Of a stretch of 64,000 nucleotides of DNA, positions 12,801 to 25,100 are shown piece after piece (positions within the stretch are counted from its first letter, which is position 1; each line of letters begins with the position of its first letter). The notes beneath the pieces were generated by a model. That model saw nothing but the letters and a program-made list of their open reading frames with translations. It did not search any database and was not told the origin of the DNA. Source of the stretch: Bedellia somnulentella (lineage: Eukaryota > Arthropoda > Insecta > Lepidoptera > Bedelliidae); the NCBI GenBank assembly GCA_963576735.1, contig OY755186.1, positions 17,037,970-17,101,969 of the forward strand. The letters run 5' to 3'. A program made the translations under genes and the position numbers.

Positions 12801-15800
12801 TTTTCGCCCCGGGAGACCAGAGATAGAGGAGTTTATCTTTAGGCGATCTATTTTGTTTCCACGAACAGCAAAAGGAATAATGTGTCTTCTGGCGAAAGTC
12901 TCGTTTGATGGGTATGGTTATTTAGTGCCAAGCTTTCATACACATCTGTAAATAAGTTAGATGACCCTTTTTTTTTAAATGATTGTACTTAGTCCCCCCC
13001 GTGGAAAGTGTCTGGCGAGGCGGGCTGGGTGCACGCGCTGGCGTGGTGTCCGCGGCTGCCCGCGCTGCTGTCCGTGGCCGGCTTCCACCAGACGCTGGCC
13101 GTCGTCAGCGTGCATGCGCCTGAGAAAGATGAAAAGGTAAGGCTTTTAGGCTACATACATATACGAGGGACGGCTGAAAAGTTTTGAGCCTAAGTACCTT
13201 TAAGTGATTCACAACACTAATTATGAATATCCTAAATACTATAAGTACCAAGTTTCATGTCATAAGCATCATTACGCTTTTAGTAATTGAACCGTAAACA
13301 TCATCATGCCCCAGTTACAAAGTACAAAGAAGAACAAAACGCTAACGAAAATATTTGAAAGATGTCTGCAGTTTATGAGGAGACTGCACCTTCGTTTGCT
13401 ACCGTAAAACGTTGGAGCCGAGAATTCAAACATAGCAGGGAGTCGCTCGAAGATGATTCCGAATCGGAACGCCCTAATTTATTAAAACTTGAGGGTAGGC
13501 ACGGACAGTTAACAGCTCCACAGTTTAAATTGATAATATCATTGTTTTTGTTGATTATTAGTGATTAAAAGTGTTTTAGTGACAAGTTTATTACACAAAT
13601 CTAACGTACAAGTGTTATTAACATATTTCCTCGATAGAAACTCATAAATTTGTGTCAAAAATTGTGCAACGGTTTTAGTGATTACAAACATGTTAGTGAA
13701 ATTAATAATAAATACATGTAACGTGCATTGGATTTAATGTTGAATTATCGCATTTATTGTATATCAAGTTCTTAATAAAATGGAATATTGAAAAAGTGAA
13801 CGAACATGAGAGTTAAATAAATTTTAAATTTGATTATATGGCGAAAATAAAGCGACATCTAGAGATAACCATACATACTAATCAAAAAGGTAATAAGATT
13901 GTACAGTGATATATCAATACAATATTGTGATGGTTCCTACATAATCCTATAGAGGGAACTCATGGTGTACATGAATATATTCCAGAGAGAACTACTAGTT
14001 GGAAAATACTTAAGATGTTGTGCAAAATATGTAATAAAGAAATTGATTTGACAACGTTACTTAAATGTTCGCTATGTGTCGGATCTTATCATTTTGGTTG
14101 TCTAAATATTGGAACAGCTCAATATATGTCAAAACATTATTATTTTAAAACTGAATGGCTATGCCCTACATGCGACAAAGAACCAATAAACAATATTATA
14201 AATGAAGCAAAAAGTTTATCACCTGCTACTACTACCAACATTTCGTTAGACTCTATTGTCAATGATGATAATTTTGTTACCCAAAGGCGTGAAAGGTCTG
14301 CAACTAATAGCCAGAATCTCTCTTATCAAAGTCTCCCTGACACTTTTTGTAATGTTCAAGAATTAGAAGATATAAGAGAAGAGAATACAAAATTAAGATT
14401 AGAGTTAGAAATAGCAAAAAAAGAAATTCATAATTTAAACACTGAAAATAATAGCTTGAAACGACAGTTGACAGATAAAAATAAAATATGTTTTCCTAAT
14501 ACTTCTACAGCACCAAGTTCAACACCAATTAAATGCTATACACCACAATACAGAAAGTTGAAAGAGAGTAGAGTAAGAAATACTCTCCCTAAAACGTCAC
14601 CAGCTCAAATCATCATCAGTAATTTTGGTCATGAACACAAGATGACTTCCCCAACTATTATGCAACTTAATGTTCCAGACAACAGCACTAAATTAGCAAG
14701 TATACGATTCACTGAACCAAACATCGCTGTAACTAATCAAAATCAATTAATTCAAAAAAGAAATATTATAAAAGACTGTAATGTTAAAACATCGTCAAAG
14801 CAGAGCACAAAAAAGAAAATACTGATACTATGTGATGAGCAAGGTAAAGGATTGGGTATTCGATTAAAAAAACTATTGGGTAATGAATTTAGCGTTTTTT
14901 CTTTATGTAAACCAGGAGCAAGTATTAAAGAAATATTAAAACCCTTAGAAAACTGGAAAATGGAATACAATAAAGATGACTACATAATAATAATTGGAGG
15001 CAAGCATGATTCAAACCCGTATCTTTTATTGTCATATTTGAATTTCCATCTTCAAACATTACAAAAAACAAATACAATTGTTTGCGAAACAATGTACAAT
15101 AACTATCTTAATTGTAAGAAATTAAAGTATGAAATGAAATTCCTGTGTTCCAATTTCCCAAAAGCTCTTTATCTGGATATGTTTTATTATGAAAATGGAT
15201 TGCCTTCACTATTTAAAATGAATCTGGCCCAAAATATATTACAAGAGGTACTCAGAATTGATTATAAAAACAAATATGAAAATTACATACAGAAAGAAAA
15301 ATCAATATCAAGATTAAAAAATTCTAAAATACAATTAACGAACCAATATACGCAAACAGAAAACGATATCGAAAATGTACATTGTTGTGATAAGAGCAGT
15401 ACTTCAAACCAAAGTTCTTTTTTAGGGCAGTAAGTTCAGAAGCAGTGGCCGAAACTAATTACTTTACGGTCTTTCATCAGAACATAGAAGGATTATTGAA
15501 TAAACAGGAGAACGTCGTTATAGCTATTACTGATCTCAACTCTCAGGGTTTAGATATTGACGCCTTATGTTTCACAGAACATTTCATCAAAACGGGACAC
15601 GAGACCAATCTTTCAGCAATAACTGGGTATACTCTCGCTACAGCATACCAGAGGCCAGACCAGAACAGGGGCGGATCCTGCATATTACTACGAGAGGGTA
15701 TAAAATTTGAAACATTAGATATCGCATTACAATTGTCACAGCCATTTAATTTTGAGTGTTGCGCTATAAAGATTACTGTATTGAATTTAGTTATAGTTTG

Positions 15801-18800
15801 TGTATATAGAATACCTTCTGGTAAAATAAATATATTTTTTGAAAGTTTCCATAAGCTTTTGTCTAAGATATGTATGAAAAAAAATAAAGTAATAGTTTGT
15901 GGTGACTTTAACATAGATATTTTACAAAAAGAAAACAAAGTTACAAAATTGTTTCTAAACTTAATCTATAATTTTAAATTGGAACCGCAAATAAAAACAT
16001 ATACTCACTCTACTTATACTTCAAAAACTTGCATCGATAATATCTTATCCAATTTTCAGGGTACAGGTAAGGTTCATAAGTTAGGGGGGCTATCACGACA
16101 TTTTGCTCAAACGTTTCAATATGCACAAAAGGGAGCCGATTTTTATACGAACTTTTACTTTAAATATTGTTATGATTATTCAAATGAAAATTTACATAAG
16201 TTTTATAATGTAATCTCTAGTTTAACGTTTAACGATGTTTTAAATAACAATGATTTTCAACATTCTTTTCATACTTTTTATGACAATTTAAAATTATTTA
16301 GAGACCTTTGTTTTCCTAAAATTAGAATAAAAATAAACAATAAACCACATCTAAGGTGGTTGACTAAAGGTATAAAATATTCTAGTCGTTTTAAAAGAAC
16401 CATGTATTATAAAACTAGGAAAACCCGTTGTAATATAAATGTATCGAGGTACTCGAAAATACTTAGTAAGTGCATAATAATGGCTAAACAATCATGTAAT
16501 CAAGACTTTATAATGAAATCTGAAAATAAATGTAGAGCAACTTGGAAAATTATAAATGGTGGGAAATCAAAACCATCAAATGTTATATCGGAAATTATAT
16601 ATAGAGATTCGCTTGTGGTATGTCCACAAAAAATATCACAAATATTTAACGATAATTTCATCGATATGATATCTTCAAAATGTACCCTAAACGCAAGGGG
16701 TAGTAAAGACAATATGTCTACTAAAAATTCTTTATTTCTCATGCCAATTTCAGAGCAAGAAACAGTAAACATTATAAAGTCGTTGAAAAACACTAATTCT
16801 GTTGGAATAGACAAAATAACAACAAATTAATAAAAATGTGTTGTGCTGAATTAGCTGTTCCTCTAACGCATCTTATTAATCTTTCTTTCCAACAGGGACT
16901 TTTTCCGGATGGACTAAAAATGTCAATTATTAAACCCTTGCACAAAAAGGGCTATAAAAAAAATATGGATAATTATAGACCTATAGCGTTAATATCAATT
17001 TTGTCAAAAATATTTGAGAAGGCAATGTCTAAAAGATTGTGGGAATTTATAGGCAAGGAGAAAATACTAGCGGCCGAACAGTTCGGATTTCGTGAAAATA
17101 GATCGACTGTAATGGCAGTTACTTTGCTAGTAAAAAGCATTGTAGAAAGTATGGATAGTGGTAAACCTATAGATGTAATTTTTATGGACATGATGAAAGG
17201 TTTTGATTTGGTAGACCATAATATTATAGTTAAAAAATTAGAAGCTTATGGAATTCGCGGTAATGCGCTTAATTGGTTAATCTCATATCTAAGTCATAGG
17301 TCGCAATGTACATGTATACAAAGCCACTCAAGAAATAAAAAAACAATAACAATTAAAGAGTACTATTCCAATTTCCGTATAAATAAATATGGAGTCCCAC
17401 AGGGAAGTATATTAGGACCCCTTTTGTTTATACTGTATATTAATGACCTCCCAAAATCAGTTGACGATGAAATTATACTTTATGCAGATGACAGCGTTGC
17501 AGTTATTAAAGATAATAGTTTTACATCACTAGAACAACATGCGACCGCGACTCTTTGTAAAATAGGTAACTGGATGGAAGTAAATAATTTACGACTAAAT
17601 AGCGATAAAACTAAGCATATGCAATTTTCTCACCCGAATAAAATAGTTCCCAATTTGAATATAGCATACAAAGAACAAACAATACAAAAAGTTTATTCAT
17701 TTCTGTTTTTAGGCATATCAATTGATCAGCACCTCAACTGGAAATCACATTGTGATATTCTCTGCAAAAAAATAAACAAGTATGTGTATGCACTAGGTCG
17801 CATTGTAAGATTATCCTCAGAACAAGCTGGCAAATTGGCATACCATGGCTACGTAGGTTCCTTATTACGTTATGGAGTGATACTGTGGGGAAACTCCACT
17901 GATGTGCATTCAGTTTTCATATCTCAGAAAAAATGTATAAGGTCACTCTGTTCTATCAGCGACCAGACAGTATCGTGCCGACCACTTTTTAAAAAATTAA
18001 AAATTCTCCCTTTGGCCTGTATTTACATTTACGAAGCAACATTGTACGTTATAAAGAATTTTCAGACTTTCGAACCAGCTCATATGGGTTATCATTCGCA
18101 ACGGTTACAGATGAAAAACGAAAATAAACTTACAGTACCTAATTTTAAACTATCATCAAGCAGAAAATCATTTTGTGTAGTCTCTGTTAGGGTATATAAT
18201 TCTGTACCTGATAAATAAAGTTTTTACCCATAAATAAATTAAAAAGACGTTTATTTAATTGGTTGCTGGAAAATTGTTTTTACTCCATAAATGAATTTTT
18301 TGATAGGAATAAAAATATTAATATAATGTAATTAATGATATTTGACATGTATTTCATATTTTTTTCTATTGTGCTGTTATTATGTGTTTGTTAATATGCA
18401 TGACATAGTATTTTAAAATTGTTTCAATTTATAATTATTTTTTTTTGATATTAGTTTTTTTTTAAGAGTATCTTTTGACATCACAGTTTCTTTTTTATAA
18501 TACATTTTAATTAATTTGTATAATTTTTTTTTTTTTTAAATAATGCTTAGATATCATATAATTGTCAAAAATGTTTTTAAATATAGTCCTATTTTCAATA
18601 TTTAAAGTTGTATACCCGCAAGGGTCAAATGTGTATGGATACAATTGTACAATAGAAGATCTATGTAAACTGCACCCACATTTACGACTAAATAAATGGT
18701 TTTAATGGTTTTAATGGTTTTAATGGTTTTAACACCGCCATTACCGAAGAAAATATTCATAAAGTGAAACAAATTGTTCTCGAAAATCGGCGAATCAAGT

Positions 18801-21800
18801 TTAGCCCTAAGCATTAGCAAGGAACGAATCGGAGACATTTTGCACAATCATTTGCACATGAGAAAGGTGTGCGCTCGATGGGTGCCGAAAATGCTCACGC
18901 CGCTTGACAAGCAGCAGGAGTTTTTGGACCTCTGTGGCAATAATCCTGACGATGATTGGATATGGCAGTACGATCCGGAATCAAAACAAGAGTCAATGCA
19001 GTGGATAGAAAAGGGAGAAAATCCGCCACGGAAATTCCAAGGCTTCCAAGCTTATGACGACTGGGATTGTGAAGAAATTTTGTTTATTGATTACCTTCAA
19101 AAAGATACTACAATGAACAGAAATTATTATTCGGCATTGTTGACAAAATTGCGTCAAATGGTTGTCGAGAAAAAGAGAGGCAAGCTGGCGAAAGGAGTCC
19201 TGTTTCTGCAGGACAATGTCAGCTTTCAATACAAAGCGGCGATATAACTCCTAAAACCTAAATGCACTGCTTAAGCGAATCTTGGTTATTCTGATCACCA
19301 GTTAATAAAATATGACATATGACGATATACGACGTGAACATAGAGTGGAGTTAATTTATTTTGTAATAATTTATTTCTAATAAATACAGTAAAGAAAAAT
19401 TTCTACACCAGCGGAACGCTAACACTACTTAAAAAGTGTAAAAAAATCAAAGGAAAAAAGAATTTCGCACTGGTAGCCACTTGACACTGTAGCTCAATTG
19501 GCAGAGCGACGGGAGCGTACCTAGAGGTCGTGGGTTCTATCCCCGCTGGTATCGAAATTTCTCTTTCCTTCATTTATTAGTAATAATCCCCATATGAGAT
19601 TTTTATGAACGAAAAAGCATAATTAAATATCATTTGTGTATGTACACCCAGTTATCGCAGCCGCCATCGTTCCCCCACGTGACCCTGACCCAGCAAGAAG
19701 CCCCGAGCGGCTTGTCCCCGCGCGCGCCCGCCTGGATGAAACGGTGCTCTAGAGCTAGGTTCGCGGTGAGTACATCATACTTACTATCAGTTAGTATACG
19801 TTATAGGATATTATAATGTACTTTATATGTATAGTTTTTATTAGCATTCCGAAGGTATAATAAATGATACTGGAACTATTTTACCATTGTGTTGTGTGTG
19901 GTTTCCCTTAACGTCTGTAAAAGGCCCTCGGTTTAAATGATATACGGCTGGAAGGACCATTAGATTATGAGCACTTTTCGTAGTATTTTAAATATGTTGT
20001 TTAAAAAATCAACAAAGTTTAATGAAGTACTTCACTGAGTAATAGTTATCTCAAAATGCCTAATTCTTAATAATGTAGTAATGATGTTAATATTTGAATT
20101 TATTTTTCAGTTTGGCGGCAAATTAGTGACGTTTGAAAAATGTTCTCAAGATCCTGGATCGCGGAAAATAGTCACCATCAACCAGGTAACAAAATTATCT
20201 TAAACTTAACATTTTTAATTATAACACTGTAGTGTGATAGTTTGCTACTAAATTTATCACAAAAATAATTGAGGTAATATTTTTTTCACATTTGTCACTA
20301 TTTACAACCGACCTCATAACAAGGAGGTTTTCAGTTCGATTGTATGCTTTTTGGTATGTACGTTACGCGATTACTTCGTCAATAGTCAATCCATTTCTAA
20401 TATTGTTTTTCTGTACGGTTGGATATGCTTCCAAGGTGCTCCCATTTCATTTTATAAGGTTTGGTAGCTCTGCTATTTATCGAATTTGGAATGAAAAATT
20501 GTGTTTCCGTCGAAACTCACAACTTTTGCTGAGTCAGTGCCTTTTTACTGTTGGAGGGCACAACATCCCAAAATTTTATTATTATTGTTTTTGCTTAATT
20601 TATTTCTTTTACTGATGTGCTTCTGTTTGGTGTTTTTTTTTATTTTATTTTTCTGTTTTTAGTTGATATCTTTTTTATTTTTTTTATTTTTTTAATTTTG
20701 ATTTTTTTTTGTGTTTATACTGGTTTTTGTAAACATGATTCCACTTGCTGTGTGTATTTTGTTAATTTTTGTGCCTTTAATAACAAATATAAAACTTTCT
20801 CTTCTTTCAAATGGCTGTATTTCTTATAATTGAAGAAGTCGGTTTCTATTTTGTTGGAAACAATATGATACAATATTCCCAATTGTGTTGTAGGTGGTGA
20901 CAGAGCCCGAGGTGGTGCAATGCGCGGACGAACTGGAAGCGTTGTTGGGAGACGACGACAACTGTCCTGATGTGGATGAAAGATTGGCCGAGTAAGTTCC
21001 ATATTTATTTAAAGTATTATTGTTTCACTATATGCTACTGTTACGCGCTATAAAGCCACTTTTTTGATTGTGTTACTCTAGATTTGAAAATTGTGAGTTG
21101 GGTTCCAAAAAGCTTTGGAAGCTTAAAGGAGAGACTTTCCATTTGTGAGTGAAAAGTATAAGTTCAGTCTTCTTAGGGTTAACTTTCATTAAAACTATTT
21201 GTAATTGAACCCCCATATACTATTATATTATCTAGCTAAGTCAGACAAGTTACTCACAAATTTTCTTTCTGGAGGTGTAGTTTAAAGTAACTAAGGGTTT
21301 GTGGCTTCTTAAGTGATTGTTGGGTGATGCGGTTGGAGACCCATCATACATTTCTTCTTTTATGTATTATCTGGCAAAGTAAGAACAGGTTGCTAGTTAG
21401 CTATAGAAAAAGGCTGAGAAGAAGAAAGAAGAAGAAGAAGAAAAAAACTTTATTCAGTGCACAGGGAAATACACAACAAATAAAACGTAAAAATAAAACA
21501 TAGTGTTACACAATAACAACAAAAAAAAAACAAGAAAAAATATATTAAACATAACAAAGAAGCCCTATGCAGTGAATTGGTCACTGGCTCAGCATGTTGC
21601 CACAGATGATGATGTCACCAACCGTGGCGCTGATTTTCGGCCAGTGCCATACAATTTAATTCGGCTGAGCTAGTTGCATCGTATACTAAATCACTACTTA
21701 TTTAAAATGACACATATGTTCTCATATGTTGTGTAGTGAAGCATTAGAATAGCATGCTCGCGGATGCCGTTAGAAGTGATTTAGGGTTTTTTAGCCGTTA

Positions 21801-22105
21801 GTATGTCTGTATGTCTTCTGATATTTCCAATAATAAAACTGTTTTTTGCAGGTTCTGTCGCAAGAAAGGCGACGAAGCCATGGATCAGAATGAACGATAC
21901 GTTTGGTTCTTCTTGCGAGCTAACTTCTTGCCCAACTTCCAGTCGGAGGCTTTGAATTTGTTAGGTGAGTTTGTTTTGTGATTTCGTTAAAACGTCTTTT
22001 AGAAAGAAAATAAATAAATGTAATAGTAAAGTTTTTACTGGGTCTCTGTTATTTCTTATTAGAAATTTGAAATCTTTTCTCTTCATAGTTGGGAGTCAAT
22101 TTTAC

Positions 22106-22140
<35 letters not shown>

Positions 22141-25100
22141 CTCACACCATAATATCCCATTGGGGTAGGCAGAGACTATCGTTCTCCACTTTGTGCGATC
22201 CGTACGACTTCGTTTACATCCATTAATCTTTTTTCATGCATGCTCTTTTATTAGTCATACTTCGGACGCCTGCTTTTTTGAGTACACTCTATTTGGTCTA
22301 AATGTGTCCTCCGTCGTCGTTTTCTACTATAGATATCTTTCACCAATTAACTGTCATCCATCCTCTCTATGTGCCCAAACCATCTTCAGCCAGTAATAAA
22401 TAAAGAATAAATAAAGGAAAGAAAATTTCGACACAGGCGGGAATCGAACCCGCGACCTCGGGTATACGCCCCGACGCTCTGCCAACTGAGCTACCGTGTC
22501 AATTGGCTGCCAGTGCGAAATTCTTCTATCCTTTATTTCGTTTACACGTTTGAGTAGTGTTTGCGTTTCCTACCTCCGAATTTTTACTAATTCGGAAGGC
22601 CACTTGTCCATCTTTTCAGATAGAATGCAAATGTTGAAAACGCCTAACTATCACATAATTTAAATCTTTTTGTTCATGAAAACCTTATGTGGGGATTATT
22701 ACTAATAAATAAAGACCCGAGGTCGCGGGTTCGATTCCCGCCTGTGTCGAAATTTTTCTTTCCTTTATTTATTCTTTATTTATTAGTAATAATCCCCACA
22801 TGAGGTTTTCATGAACAAAAAAATTTAAATCATCTTCAGCCTGTTTTCTAAAATAATGTCTGTGAGCCGTGAAGTGTCGGCTTAGAATAACACTACCCCT
22901 TTTCTTCCGGTGGGTGTACGTAAGAGGCGACTAATGGTATTGGGGCTTTTAGGGGTTTTTGGGCGATGCGGTTGGAGACTCATCACCAACAACCTTAATT
23001 CCCCTCGCAACTTCCAAAAGTGGCTGAGGAATTTCTGATTCCCTAGCTCTGGCTACCCCTTCAAGGGATTCATAGCCGTGGGTATATGTATGTATGTATG
23101 TATATCTGTGAGAATTCGGTATGCAAAGTTTTATAAAAGTGGTGCTGATTACGAAACCATTTCGAGATATTATGTTTTTAAACAATATTTTCTTGAAATT
23201 AAATGAAACAAAGCTAAGATGACCGTTATTTTATCAAAAAACTGTAACAGTATTTGACCTTCAGCGTTAGTTCAAAGACATTCGTTTTTGCAGTTTATTA
23301 ATAAAATATAGACATCATAGGTTTGTTTAGTATAATATCGTAATAATTTCATTTGAGATCACAAATTCGTGAAATGTTTTGCAATCAGCAACCTTTTTAT
23401 CAAACATTTCGCTTCATTTGCATGTCGCTACGTGATATTTTCGATCGATGACGTCATTAAGAACAAAAGTTTAACAATCTTTAAAAAATCATAACTTTAT
23501 AATTACTCATTCTAAATGAAAAATATTCAAATTAGTCTTTTATTCTCGTGTTTGCTATCGAATAAAAATATTTAATCAATACCAAAAAAAAACTTTGCAT
23601 ACCGAATTATTTATTGGACATCTCTCTCTTTTATATTTATATTGAATATGAAAGGGTTTGTTAGTATCTAGTATTGTAAGTTTAACTTAAAATATCTAAT
23701 TATATCGTACTGCATATTGTTAACGTAAATAATTAATAAATGCCTATATTTAATTCTCTTTCCTTTCTCTTTTCCCCACACAAGTTTCCAAAAGTGGCTG
23801 AGAAATTTCTTATTCCTTGGCTCTGGCTACCCCTTCTAGGGATAGCCTTGAGTATATGTATGTATGTATGTATGTATTTAATTCCCAGGTTACAAGTACG
23901 AGGAAATCCCGTCCAAGTTCCGTCCCGCGCAGCCGACCGATATCATGAACCATTTCGAAAATAACGTGGATTCTATCACCAGCGGAATTGCGGGACTGAG
24001 TCGGGTGAGAAACACATACATTAAATTCGTTTAAAGATTATGCAATTTAAGTACTCATAAGAAACATAATCATTACCAGTACTAGTTGCTTGTGAGAGCG
24101 CGCATGTGATATGAGAAGTGAGAAATTGCCAGATTGCTCATGCAAAATCTTTCAGTATCTCACTTCTCACGTGACATACTCGCTTTCACACGACTCATGT
24201 TATGGGGGCTGAAGTTATTAAAAGGAATTGTTATTATGTAGAACATGAAACCATATAATTTTTATTTGTTGATTTAATTTTCATTGGTTATTAAAAGTTT
24301 AGAACGGCTCAAGTCTACATTTTGCTTAGTAGCCGCTCTAGACACTGGGGGGTCCTTTGCCCTTTTTAAATAGTTAATGATCCGATCAAATTCTGTAACA
24401 TCCTTAATTTGATATTAACGAATTATGGATTGGCTTTTATTTGTGCCTTAATTACTCTGTATTTAGTCTGTACATAATTAAAAATACACTTAATATTTTT
24501 GGAACTAACTTTATTTAAAACTAATATGCTCTGACCTTCTTAAGAAGCGTATTTTCCAATAAAACCTGCATGATATCTTCATCTCTGTCTCGCTCTACAT
24601 CTATCTCTGTCTAACACATGTGTGGTGTATGTTTGTTTCTCTGTCTAACCCGCGACGGTACAAAGGGGGAGTCCACTGAAACCGAAGCGGAATTATCTAC
24701 TGACACTAGTACTGATATATCGGTGAGTTTATATTAGGTTGAAGTGACTGGTTTCATGCATGAAAATTGTATTAAACACCTTTATTTTTTTATTGAAGTC
24801 ATCTTAAGTATACTCGTTTTTAACATTTTATGCATGAAAATTGTATTAAATATCTGTATATTTTATTGAAGTTTTCTTTATTATATTTGTATGTTTTCTG
24901 TACATAAGTTTGGTATTGCTTTTCCTACTAAAAAAAATTGTAAATTAATAGATATAATATGTCAGTAACAATTAATACAACTTCTTTCCCTCCTCTTAGG
25001 GGTAATAATTTGACAAAATCTTGCATTTCAACCAACAAAAAAACTGAATTTTACATATACAGTTCTTTCGGTTTTGCGTTGTCTGTCGTTCAGTCTCGCT

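Larger units (their letters stand above)
13477..18732 (+). mobile_element. CR1-group LINE inserted in mariner, (TGGTTTTAA)4 tail
   Basis: About 5.25 kb comprising a ~540-bp 5' UTR, ORF1 (14015-15433), ORF2 (15445-18218 with one frameshift), a very AT-rich 3' UTR and four copies of tggttttaa (18697-18732). The host mariner frame ends at cgccctaa and continues at caccgcc, so the boundaries are defined to within a few bases; the shared taa could be a minimal target duplication. PHD finger plus esterase ORF1 and AP-endonuclease plus reverse transcriptase ORF2 indicate the CR1/Jockey group. Confidence 0.88.

Noticed and set aside
22430..22500. Functional tRNA gene (anticodon position reads GTA)
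   Set aside because: The cloverleaf is good, but position 33 is not T, the sequence recurs as the head of a dispersed SINE with the same flanks, and it lies in a retroposed unit with target duplications.
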